A stretch of DNA of 27,927 nucleotides, taken from the NCBI GenBank assembly GCA_943704525.1, contig CALSCQ010002260.1, positions 2,501 through 30,427 of the forward strand, in the 5' to 3' direction. Positions 1-8,794 of this stretch are shown here, one piece after another. The notes below the pieces were generated by a model. The model was not told the origin of the DNA, did not search any database, and was given only the letters and a program-made list of their open reading frames with translations. How positions within the stretch are numbered: the stretch's first letter is position 1; each line of letters begins with the position of its first letter. The translations under genes and the position numbers were made by a program. This DNA comes from Pigoraptor vietnamica. Its lineage: Eukaryota; Opisthokonta; Filasterea.

Positions 1-1260
1 AGCGACAGCGATTACGAGACGCGCGCGGACGGGACGGTGGGGACGCGGCGCGTGCAGGCGTGCGTGCCGGCGGACGATGCCGACGTCGCAGAGGCCATGG
101 ACGAGGATGACCTCGACATGACGTCACGTGACATCGCCAGCGACAGCGACAGTGAAGGAGACGTCGGCGATGGTGACAGCACAGGGGAGGACGGGGCTGT
201 GTTTGGGGGGTTTTACGAGCGGGTTGGGCGTGTACCTGGGCTCAGCACATTTGGGGTGCTCGCGTCGGCGGTGACGCGGTGGCGGACGGCGCAGACGGAC
301 CGCTTCTTTGCGCTGAGGGCGCCGTCTTCGCTCCAGAGTGCAGAGCGGAAAGTGCGCGAGTTTGTCGGGAATTCGCGCGCTGCAACCGGAGCGGGTGGGG
401 GTGGGGAGGAGGAGGGTGAGAGCGACCGCTACGAACCGTCGGCGTTTCCGCCTGTCGATTCGGTAAATCGAAATGTCGTTCGCGCGAGGGCGTTTGGATC
501 ACAGCTCGAGAGAGTGTGAGTGTGTTACTGTAGATCTTTTCTGTGTGGGTTTGTTAGATGTAGTATGCGCTTGCGCATGAGGGGAATGGCTTACTCTCAT
601 TCTTTGCCGTAACTTCACATTTTAACAGCGCCCACTTAATGCACCCAAGCGCAAACGCTACGCGCTGTTATTCGCTTATTGTTGTGAACGCCCGCTTGAA
701 CAGACACGCTCACTCGCACACCCTGCGCGCAGATTGAGTCACGTGCTCGCGGAGCTGTCCATCGACCCTCGCCGCCCCAAGGCCGACGCAGCCGATCTCG
801 TGTCGACCTTTGATCTCACAAGCGACTCTGCGGCACTCACCACGTCGCAGTGGCGCATCGCCGCACTTGCCATTCTCACCGCGTGAGTCGCGCACATACG
901 CGCCGTGCTGTGCATACGTCACTGTCTTTGACGTCATCGTTGTGCGCTTGTGTGTGACTTTCGGCTCCATTGTTACGCGTGTCGTGCTGTTGTCTTTGTC
1001 AGTCCTGGAAGGACATGTGAGCGGATTCGTTTATAGGAGCGCGTGTGGCCTTCGTGCTGGCTTGCCTGTATTGCCTCTGGTCTCACACGGCTTTTTCACG
1101 TGCCTTTTGTTCCAGTTTGGCGCGATCGGACGCGCACGTGCGCGAGGGAATGTCGGCTGCTGCTGCCACTGCGTACGTTGGAGAAACGCTGTCGCGGGCT
1201 TCGCTGGGTCAGGACCACCTCGAGGCACTCGTGCTATCACTCGCGGGGCCGCTGCAATGA
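1..1260 (+). CDS. 3' part of an unrecognised acidic protein with a helical C-terminus (three exons, 5' end outside window)
   Basis: I do not recognise the family. Reading frame 1 is open from the first base, so the gene enters from the left. Exons are 1-515, 733-882 and 1116-1260 (stop TGA 1258-1260). Both introns start GTGAGT and end CAG, and phases agree (phase 2 at each join). The visible protein has an Asp/Glu/Ser-rich stretch (about residues 25-60, including DEDDLD and SDSDSEGD), then a Gly/Glu-rich linker and a C-terminal part that looks all-helical and alanine/leucine-rich (QWRIAALAILTALARSDAHV spans the last join). Such helices are compatible with a HEAT/ARM-like end, but that is a guess. 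No catalytic motif or membrane segment is visible. The frame and splice joins are well supported; the function is unknown. Confidence 0.6.
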
Positions 1261-1987
1261 GTGCGCGTTAGTGTTGCTGCTGTGCTTTCGGTGGTGTTAA
1301 TATACATTTGTACAGTCCAATGTGGCCGTTGTCGCACAGCAGGTGCAGCACGCTGCCTCGCCCAGTGCGACGGGTGCGCCTTCTTAGCGAGGTCCGTCAA
1401 GTGCCCCAACAGCCCGCCCTTATTCTGCCGCTTAGCCTCGGGCAGCGCGCTGGAATGCGCCGGTGGCTCAACTCAGCAGTGAGAACGCGGCCGCAAGTGC
1501 ACGGCACTGCACTCGGCCGTCGGTATCTCATTCGATTTGACTAAAAAATTTAGTGCGGATCGAGGAGTGCATTCAGCCCGGCTTTTCAGCAATCGCGGGC
1601 CCAACTTTGCCCATTGCTGATCTTGTGTGCCGAGACTGTGCAATGATTCAAGGGCCATCAGTGGCGAGCGAGGATTGCTGACGCAGCCACTGGAGTAACA
1701 GCGGACACACGTGAATGGCGCACTCTGATTGGTCAGATTGACCAGCGCACACGCCACTCACACACGCACACACACGCACACACACGCCGAATGTTCTGTG
1801 CCTTCGCCCGTTCCATCGCCGAAAAAGCCGCGTGGTTTGGGGGCATTGAGCACACGGAGAGGAAATCTTTCAAGTGCCACGCACGCGCTCCTGCAGTAGC
1901 ACTACGGCCATTTGATCTCTCGGTGTTGTGTGGCGTCGGTATCGAACTCACACCCTCTTCAAGGAACATCTGCTTGTGAACGGGGCC
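1261..1987. other. intergenic: 3' flank of the first gene and upstream flank of the branching-enzyme-like exon
   Basis: No convincing gene is visible on either strand. Open frames here are short and lack recognisable motifs. A CA-rich stretch lies at about 1754-1788. The last 200 bases lead into the possible first exon that starts at 1988. Confidence 0.5.
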
Positions 1988-2079
1988 ATGGACACGCAGG
2001 CCGTTGCACCTCCCGAGCTCAAGACGCTCATTTCGCTGGATCCGTGGCTTGGGAACTATGTCGGACCCATCACTCGAAG
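1988..2079 (+). pseudogene. possible orphan first exon of 1,4-alpha-glucan (glycogen) branching enzyme
   Basis: An ATG in good context (gccATGg) opens 30 codons that end at a GTGTGT donor in phase 2. The peptide ends LISLDPWLGNYVGPITRR. This resembles the N-terminal helical segment of eukaryotic glycogen branching enzymes, where a leucine-rich helix is followed by an (I/F)DP(Y/W)L motif and an arginine pair (human GBE1 has LLEIDPYLKPYAVDFQRR). No later branching-enzyme exon follows: the next coding sequence on this strand is the CD36-like gene at 2621, and a (TC)n tract lies between. It may be a truncated relic, the start of a gene cut off by misassembly, or chance similarity over about 20 residues. 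The family call is tentative. Confidence 0.35.
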
Positions 2080-2252
2080 GTGTGTGTGCGAAACAGACAC
2101 ACACGTACGCAACGTCGATAGAGAGTGCGACGTCCAGTCGCATTCGCCATCCGCACTTCCTCGATCGCACATACTTCTTCGTGCGCAGTCTATGATCGCA
2201 CATACTCCTTCATGCACGTGCGTATTTTACTCGAATTTTGCACTGACGCGCT

Positions 2253-2363
<111 letters not shown>

Positions 2364-2502
2364 GCCTTGCATTCGCGAGTTGTCGCTTCTCTTTGTGTTT
2401 TATTTTTTTTCCCTTTTCTTTGAGTGCATTGCAAAACACAATCGTAAACACGTCGTGTGTCGCGTGTGCAACACGCACAACACACACTCTCACACTCTAA
2501 TG

Positions 2503-2513
2503 GGGGTATAATG
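2503..2513 (+). promoter_or_regulatory. TATA-like element upstream of the CD36-like gene
   Basis: The sequence gggtataatgg lies about 110 bases before the ATG at 2621, just after a pyrimidine-rich stretch (2395-2425). Its position suits a core promoter with a short leader, but one TATA-like match is weak evidence. Confidence 0.25.
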
Positions 2514-2620
2514 GAGGGCGAGAACATGCAGAGTAGCTCTCGGAGTCAGCCGACTATAATTGAGCTGATCCGACCTTTCTGGGGACGCGCCACAGGGTCC
2601 ATCGAGGGCGACGCGCAAAA

Positions 2621-5600
2621 ATGGCGTGCGCATGCACAAAGCGCGTCACGGGCATCGTGCTGATCTCGATTGGCCTGTTTATTGTCGTCGTGGGTCTTGC
2701 GATCGGCCTCCTCCTCCCGCGCGTCGTGCAGCAGACGGTGGAGACGGCGGTCGTGTGCCCGCAGTCCACGTCCGACGACTGCTTCTTCCGCTGGTCCACC
2801 AACGACGAGTCGATCCGTCCCATCGTCGGGAGCGAGCACGACCCCACCCGCCAGTACAACGACGTCTACATGTTCAACATCACGAACAAGGCGGCGGCGA
2901 TGGCTGGCGCGCCGATGGATCTGCGCCAGATTGGGCCTTACCGATACCGGCTCGTTTACCAGTACTACAACGTCAAGTGGGATTACGCCGTTGACACAAT
3001 CACGTACAAGGAGTTCCGACAGATGATCCCGGACGACCCCAGCGACCCCCTCGGCCCCATGATCACGCAGCTCTCGCCCACGGCCCTCCGCGCGACGTAC
3101 CTCGGTCTCATGACGTTCATCAACGCCCTCGCGCTCCCGCAGGCGTCGCTTAATCCCGCGTCCAGCTGCTATAACCTCACAGACGTCGACACGTCGGGCT
3201 TGGACGTGCGCGAATGGAACTCGACCTACCGTCGTAAGCTGTTTTGCCGCAAGGAGATTCGGCAGAAGCTCTACCCGCTCATGCTCGCGGACCCGACGGT
3301 GCAGGGGGCGCTGGCGCGGTATGGTGGGGACTTCTTCGTGTCGCTGGGCAGCTTTCTTCCCCCCATCGTGGGCGGTCTCCTCGGCGAACTCGGGCCGCAG
3401 CTCATGGCGAGCGCGAAGGCGCTTTTCGTCGCCGGTGCGCCGACGCTGATCGTCGGAGCCTTTGTGCAACTCGCGACGATGGCCGACGCCAACGCCCTCA
3501 AGACGGCGATGTTTGTCAACGAGATTGTCCCGCTCTTTACCGCCGATATGACGGAACTCGCCAAGGGCAACGTCTCAGTCGCTGGCCGCATCGACTTGAT
3601 GAAGCCCTCGTGCGGCAACAACCCGCAGACGTTCAATCCGAACGACCCCGCGTGCGCCGCAGGCATCGCACAGGTGTACGCCGCGTCCAACATGGCGCCC
3701 ATTACGGTCGCGTGCACGCGCGCGTCCACGAAGCCGTCGCAGTACCAGTTTTGCGGGTTGCCCGGCTTTGCGCCCGCCGACGACCTCCAAACGAACCAGC
3801 AGTGCTGCCTGAACCAGATTCGCACGAACGAGCCCCTCGTGCGCACCCTCCGCGACGCCGCCCTCCCCGTCGCCATCGCCGCCTCTGGGCTGTTTGACGC
3901 GACGGCGAGCGCCAAGCTCCTTACGTCGCTCAACGCGCGCGCGTTCAATACGACACGGGCCGGCGCCTACATCTCTATGGTGCCGTACGGGTTTGCGCCT
4001 CTTCCCGCCGCTGCCGAGGCCCTCTTTGCTTCGCGTGTGGTCGATTTTCGCGCCGGCCAGCCGCCCATTTGCTGCGCTGGGTTCGACTCGGCGGCTTTTG
4101 CGGCGGCTTACTTTGGCGCGGACTACGTCGGCGACGACGCCGGGCTTGCGAAGGCGGAGGGGTTCCTCATCTCGTTTGTGGTGCAGGCTTTCCGTGCCGC
4201 GTTCCCGACGGGCCTCTTGGCGGCCGTCCAGACAGACCAGGGTAGCGGGGCCGTCACGTGGGACTCGCTGCTGGACGCCACGCCCGCCCGCTTCAATGTG
4301 CCGCGCCTGCTTGCGTATCAGCTCGGCACCGGCTGGCTCACGGAGGTGACGACGTATGCGGCGTCGATGGCGGCGACGGGGACGTCGATCAACAACGCGA
4401 CTTACAACATGGGCTTCCTGGCGCATCCGATGGTGCGCAGCATCATCGCAAACACCCGCAACCCCGCGCGACCCGCGGGCGTGCGTTACCTCCCGTTCCC
4501 CCCGTCGTTCATGCAGTTTGAGCTCGGCCTTCGCCAGCTGTCCGGACTGAACTTTGACGCGAACGGCGAAGGGCTCCTGAAGGTGTATTCCGTCTACAAC
4601 GCCCTCATGTCCAGCAACGCCGCGATGCTCGTCCCCGAGATCGGCAAGTACCTCGCCGCGCTCGTGACGCCGGGGGCCGACGTGGCTGCGGCGACCGCGC
4701 GCGTCGTGGGCGTGTGGGCCGCCAAGACGGGCTATACGGTGCGCGCTGCGGAGGTGCTGCCGTTCTTCAAGGCGGTGCACGAGTACCTCTACACGGACCT
4801 TACGCCGATTCTGCGCGACTGGCTGCACGCGGGACCCGGGCGCGAGTTTGGGCTGTACATGACGCGCCCCGTATCGGACTGGGCACGCGGTATGAAGAGC
4901 GACATTTACGAGGCCGCCGTTCACGTGGGCTGGTGCAACCCCGGGTTCCTCACGCACCACACGGGCAAGTCGATCACGTGGGACGCGACGCACAAGCCGC
5001 TCGCGCCCAACGAGCAGGGCGGTTGCATCATGCCGTCGGAGGGCGGCGACGACGCGGCGGTGAACGGCCAGCCGAACACGAATGAGTATTCGTACTTCAC
5101 GGGGAAGCAGGACATGTCGAAGATTTGGCAGTACGCCGGCATCGGCAAGTCGACGCGCACGGCGACGACGGCGACGGGCGAGCCGCAGTGGCGCTTTGTG
5201 TCGGCGTGGTATTACCCGGCGGTCGCTGCGCAGCCCGACGCGGCGGGCCTTCTGCGAATCCAGGGGCACGCCGGGTCGCAGTTCATGCCGGCGAAGAAGA
5301 CGTTCGAGATGCACGACAAGACAAAGCCGCGCGTGCCCGAGGTCAACGTGTTTGTGACGCAGGCGAACCGCTTCCTCAACCTGAACTACGAGGGCAACTT
5401 CAAGGTGCTCGGCATCACGCTGAACAAGTTTGTCGCCGACAGGGACATCCTCCGAAAGGACCACCGCTACAACCCGCACTTTTTCGAGCCCATCTCTATC
5501 AACGGCACCCTCCAGATCGTCGACGGCCTGCAGACGACCGAGGACTCGCGCGGGTTCCCCTCGTGGATCTCGCGCCCGCTCTTCGCCTACGGGGACCGGC

Positions 5601-6067
5601 GTCTCCTCGCCCCCTTCCCGGCGCTCGTCGCACAGCTCGCCACCGACGGCGAGACGGCGTACGACACGTACCTCGGCGTCGAGCCGATCACGGGCGCTAC
5701 CATGTCCGGACGCAAGCGCCTGCAGGGTAACATCGGCGTCCTTCCGGGGATGTTCTCGGCGTACAACGTGTACAACGGCATCGTGGGCCCTGCGCACATG
5801 CAGATGCCCATTCCGTACTACTGGGTCAACGAGCACGCGGACATTGCCGAGCCCGCGGCGGACGCTTTCAAGACGCAGGTGTACACGACGTCCGAGGCGG
5901 CGTACGGCATCCTCATCGCGCTGCCGATTGTCGGTCTCCTCGTGACGATACTCGGCACATTCCTCGTCGTGACAGCCGGGCGCACGCTCGGCAACACGGA
6001 GTCGCAGGCGGCGTTTTTGAAGGAGGGAGGCGGCTTTGAGGTGCAGAACCCCATCTACACGAAATGA
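2621..6067 (+). CDS. CD36/LIMP-2/SR-B family scavenger receptor, oversized (1148 aa), intronless
   Basis: Family members are two-pass membrane receptors for lipids, lipoproteins or lysosomal cargo. A membrane segment lies at residues 10-33. The family N-terminal block follows (YNDVYMFNITNK at 79-90, then IGPYRYR at 104-110). The C-terminal half carries TGKQDMSK (about 826), YEGNFKVLGITLNKF (about 922-940), VEPITG and RKRLQ (about 1017-1030; CD36 has IEPITG and AKRLQ), and a second membrane segment at about 1095-1120. Cysteines and N-x-S/T sites are frequent in the luminal part. CD36 itself is about 470 aa. Here some 690 residues sit where CD36 has about 115, so a large insertion or expanded apex domain is present. 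The short tail ends NPIYTK, an NPxY-type sorting signal. The start is the ATG with A at -3 (caaaaATGg), directly before the basic flank of the first membrane helix. Intron-poor structure contrasts with most neighbours. Confidence 0.93.
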   Translation: MACACTKRVTGIVLISIGLFIVVVGLAIGLLLPRVVQQTVETAVVCPQSTSDDCFFRWSTNDESIRPIVGSEHDPTRQYNDVYMFNITNKAAAMAGAPMDLRQIGPYRYRLVYQYYNVKWDYAVDTITYKEFRQMIPDDPSDPLGPMITQLSPTALRATYLGLMTFINALALPQASLNPASSCYNLTDVDTSGLDVREWNSTYRRKLFCRKEIRQKLYPLMLADPTVQGALARYGGDFFVSLGSFLPPIVGGLLGELGPQLMASAKALFVAGAPTLIVGAFVQLATMADANALKTAMFVNEIVPLFTADMTELAKGNVSVAGRIDLMKPSCGNNPQTFNPNDPACAAGIAQVYAASNMAPITVACTRASTKPSQYQFCGLPGFAPADDLQTNQQCCLNQIRTNEPLVRTLRDAALPVAIAASGLFDATASAKLLTSLNARAFNTTRAGAYISMVPYGFAPLPAAAEALFASRVVDFRAGQPPICCAGFDSAAFAAAYFGADYVGDDAGLAKAEGFLISFVVQAFRAAFPTGLLAAVQTDQGSGAVTWDSLLDATPARFNVPRLLAYQLGTGWLTEVTTYAASMAATGTSINNATYNMGFLAHPMVRSIIANTRNPARPAGVRYLPFPPSFMQFELGLRQLSGLNFDANGEGLLKVYSVYNALMSSNAAMLVPEIGKYLAALVTPGADVAAATARVVGVWAAKTGYTVRAAEVLPFFKAVHEYLYTDLTPILRDWLHAGPGREFGLYMTRPVSDWARGMKSDIYEAAVHVGWCNPGFLTHHTGKSITWDATHKPLAPNEQGGCIMPSEGGDDAAVNGQPNTNEYSYFTGKQDMSKIWQYAGIGKSTRTATTATGEPQWRFVSAWYYPAVAAQPDAAGLLRIQGHAGSQFMPAKKTFEMHDKTKPRVPEVNVFVTQANRFLNLNYEGNFKVLGITLNKFVADRDILRKDHRYNPHFFEPISINGTLQIVDGLQTTEDSRGFPSWISRPLFAYGDRRLLAPFPALVAQLATDGETAYDTYLGVEPITGATMSGRKRLQGNIGVLPGMFSAYNVYNGIVGPAHMQMPIPYYWVNEHADIAEPAADAFKTQVYTTSEAAYGILIALPIVGLLVTILGTFLVVTAGRTLGNTESQAAFLKEGGGFEVQNPIYTK

Positions 6068-6509
6068 GTGCGGACTGCGTTGCGTGAGCCGTTGACTACG
6101 CGCGTTTTGTGGGTTCGTGAGTTTTGTGTGTGTCTGTGTTTCTTTGTTGTGTTTCAGTGTTTCTGTGTGCGCCGCTTTTTGAGAATGTTTCGCTGGACTA
6201 TAAAGGTCGATCTGTCCGGGGACCTGCTTCAGCTGGCGCTGACCACCATACAGAAGGAAACCACGCGTACATATGTGTGCGTGTGTGCAAGAGAGAGGGA
6301 GAAAGACTCGAGTGTGTGTGCGCGTGGCGAGAGTGTGTTCCAAACGCATTTGACTTTCTCTTGTAGCCTTTTAATGTTGTTATTTGTAAGCCTCTGCACG
6401 TCACGTGAAGCCGCGAATGCCGACCGTCCACATAAACGCCATCGCACAAAAGAAACGTTACTTGACGAGGCAGTCACTAACGGAAGAGTCCCGACGCTTC
6501 CCTCCGACG
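6068..6509. other. tail-to-tail intergenic region, 3' flanks of the CD36-like and F-box genes
   Basis: It holds the 3' ends of two convergent genes. It is richer in T and GT runs than the coding DNA on either side. I see no gene, RNA or ordered repeat in it. Confidence 0.5.
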
Positions 6510-8585
6510 CTAGGACAGCACACAGCGTTGAATTGTCCCAAAAAATCCGTCAAGCACAAATTCGCCGGCGGAGATGCGGCCCGACGTCCACTCCCACATT
6601 TCCCTGGGGAACTGTCGCTCCTCGTCGCGCGTTGGCACCGTGAGAGGGATCCCGAGTTCGATCGCCGCCCTCAGCGCATGCACGCTCGAATATTTTACGA
6701 GTCCGGCCATTGGAAAGGGGCGCTCGACCAGCTCAACGCCCAGACGCCGCTCCAGGGACCACACGACATGGACGTTTGTACACCGCTCCCTGACCCAAAA
6801 AAGGGATTTGTGTGTTCTCGCAGCGTGCGCGTGCTTCGAGAGCAAGGCGTACCAAAACGACTCGTCTCGGACGTATTCGAGAAAGTGCCAGAACTTCGGC
6901 ACGCACCGCCTCACGCACGCGGGCTCGTTTTCCTCGAACCAACGCACAAATTCCATACGCTCGTTTCGCACACACGCGACCAGTGCGGCATCACACTCGC
7001 CATCGCGTTCCGAAGGGTCGAGGCGCGCGAGGGCCCAATGGAACACACGCCATCGGCGCCCCTCGCATGCCGCTGCTAGCGACGGACGAAGGCCTGGCAC
7101 ACGACGGTCGATCATCCGCGCAAGGCGAAAGTGCCCCTTCCGAACGGCCACGTCGGAAGCGCCGAAAAGATAGAACGGCAGCGAACACACGTCAAAGTTC
7201 ACCCCGAGGCCATCCGCGTCTCTAACGGACGCGTTGCGAGCATTCACGTCGATCATGTACGACAGCACGTCGTAGTGGCCCTCCTCCGCCGCACTCTCAG
7301 CGCACCATTGAGTCGCAAACCCAGCCCAATGCCTCACGTCTACGCGCTCACAGACGGATCGGATAGCCGCAACGTCGCCGCGTGCCGCGGCTTGGCGCAG
7401 AAAACCGATGCAGTAGTCATTAACCACTATTTCGAATTCTGTCGGAAACGCGCGCTCCAACACAGCGACACACGGTACCGAAACCAGATCGGCCGAATTT
7501 CTATGATAGTGAAGATGAGCGCGAACATTGACGCGATCTAACAGACCCTCTGCGCGACACCACTCGATCGCACCCGCAGCCCCTTCGCCCAAGAGCCTCT
7601 CCAGCAGTGCTCCCCTGTCGTCGCAGGAGGGCGCAACGATCTTGGCCGCCTCATAGTCCCCGCCGAGCAAGAGGGACGCGAGCGCATTCGCACCGCATTT
7701 CGCACCCTCCTGCATCACGCTGTACACGACGTCGTCCGCAAAGTTGGCCACCGTGCGCTTGAGACCGCGCTCACGCAGCCTCGCAATCACCCCCGCGTCG
7801 GCGGCTGCGTCTGCATACACGCGGCGGTTATACTCAGGCATGCACTCGAGAGCAACGGGCGAGCGCGCGAGGGCGAGGTCGATGAGCACACAACCGCATC
7901 CTGTCGCAGACGCGCCGGTGTGAAAAAGACGATCGGCGATGTCCACTGCGGGCACGCCGCGGCGCACACATTCGTCGACGACGGCATCAAAGACCGCGGG
8001 AAACTGCGCGTGCACCCGCATCGCCTCCTCTAGGGGCAAACGGCTGTCATGCGCAAGGGGAAGGAGTCGCAGCACGTGATCGACGTCTCCTCTGCGCAGC
8101 GCACTCTTCACAACGAGGTGCGCCACTTGCACGCGAAGGTCCCGCGGTGCGTCGTCGAGCACGAAGAGGACTTGCGCACGCGTGAGATTCTCCCACGGCC
8201 CATCGTTCCCGTGCAATCCAACATGGTCGCACTCGCACGAGCGGAGGAGGTGCACGAACATGTCCCAGCGCCCGTGGGCAAGGGCGCCACACAGCGCGTC
8301 GTTCGTGCATCGCGACACGCGGCCGCGCTTCGCGTCGTCCTCGAACAGCAAACAAACGAGGTCAAAGTGGCCGTTGAGGGACGCTCCGTCGATGTTCCAG
8401 CGGCCATAAGGGCGGTATTTTCTGAGGTCGCCCACGACGCACTCATTGACCGTGTCGTGGATGCGCGTGAGGAAGTCCCACAGTCGCACGCACGTCGCGC
8501 GGAGGTTGCCTATGTCGGTGAGTGTGAAGCGGCCGACCCTCACGAGGCGGACGAGGACCTCTTCGGACAGGGCGAGGAGCGACAT
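6510..8585 (-). CDS. F-box protein with degenerate ankyrin-like repeats, intronless (691 aa)
   Basis: The N-terminus (residues 1-45: LSEEVLVRLVRVGRFTLTDI, then NLRATCVRLWDFLTR) fits an F-box, the Skp1-binding helix bundle of SCF ubiquitin ligases. The rest is built from repeated helical units with ankyrin-like signatures such as ASLNGHFDLVCLLFE, AAARGDVAAIRSV, SAAEEGHYDVLSYMI and VAVRKGHFRLARMI. This architecture is common in amoebae and in large DNA viruses of amoebae. The likely role is substrate recruitment for ubiquitylation. I chose the ATG at 8585 because the F-box starts there; the open frame extends 21 codons upstream without motif support. It is a single uninterrupted exon beside genes with up to 16 introns. 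It converges on the CD36-like gene and diverges from the glutaminase gene. The exact number of ankyrin units is uncertain. Confidence 0.88.
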   Translation of the reverse strand: MSLLALSEEVLVRLVRVGRFTLTDIGNLRATCVRLWDFLTRIHDTVNECVVGDLRKYRPYGRWNIDGASLNGHFDLVCLLFEDDAKRGRVSRCTNDALCGALAHGRWDMFVHLLRSCECDHVGLHGNDGPWENLTRAQVLFVLDDAPRDLRVQVAHLVVKSALRRGDVDHVLRLLPLAHDSRLPLEEAMRVHAQFPAVFDAVVDECVRRGVPAVDIADRLFHTGASATGCGCVLIDLALARSPVALECMPEYNRRVYADAAADAGVIARLRERGLKRTVANFADDVVYSVMQEGAKCGANALASLLLGGDYEAAKIVAPSCDDRGALLERLLGEGAAGAIEWCRAEGLLDRVNVRAHLHYHRNSADLVSVPCVAVLERAFPTEFEIVVNDYCIGFLRQAAARGDVAAIRSVCERVDVRHWAGFATQWCAESAAEEGHYDVLSYMIDVNARNASVRDADGLGVNFDVCSLPFYLFGASDVAVRKGHFRLARMIDRRVPGLRPSLAAACEGRRWRVFHWALARLDPSERDGECDAALVACVRNERMEFVRWFEENEPACVRRCVPKFWHFLEYVRDESFWYALLSKHAHAARTHKSLFWVRERCTNVHVVWSLERRLGVELVERPFPMAGLVKYSSVHALRAAIELGIPLTVPTRDEERQFPREMWEWTSGRISAGEFVLDGFFGTIQRCVLS

Positions 8586-8794
8586 GGCTTCTGACTGGTG
8601 GTATCGAGGATGTGTTGTTTTTATTATCGAGTGACACACTATCCTCACCCCGGATTATTTTGGCAGTGGACCTCACCAAGTGGCTGAAATGAACGAGGTC
8701 ACATGGGCCAGCTGGCTCTGACCTTGGCCCTATTTCTCGCGACCAACACTACAATCTAGCACTAAGGGCTGCGGCACTCCCGTCTCCGCAGAGA
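8586..8794. promoter_or_regulatory. short divergent intergenic region (F-box gene / glutaminase gene)
   Basis: Only about 209 bases separate the two start codons, so the genes probably share a bidirectional promoter region. No clear TATA element was found on either side. Confidence 0.5.

Noticed and set aside
1926-1948. B-box-like gttcgatacc on the minus strand, suggesting a tRNA
   Set aside because: The flanking bases do not pair into a T stem, and no acceptor or anticodon arm is present.
2546-3469. Second long antisense frame over the 5' part of the CD36-like gene
   Set aside because: Same cause: GC-driven shadow with low-complexity Arg/Asp content.
3575-6349. Antisense open frame of about 920 codons across the CD36-like gene
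   Set aside because: It mirrors the strong G/C third-position bias of the sense gene. The translation is Arg/Val/His-rich with no family signature, while the sense frame matches CD36 throughout.
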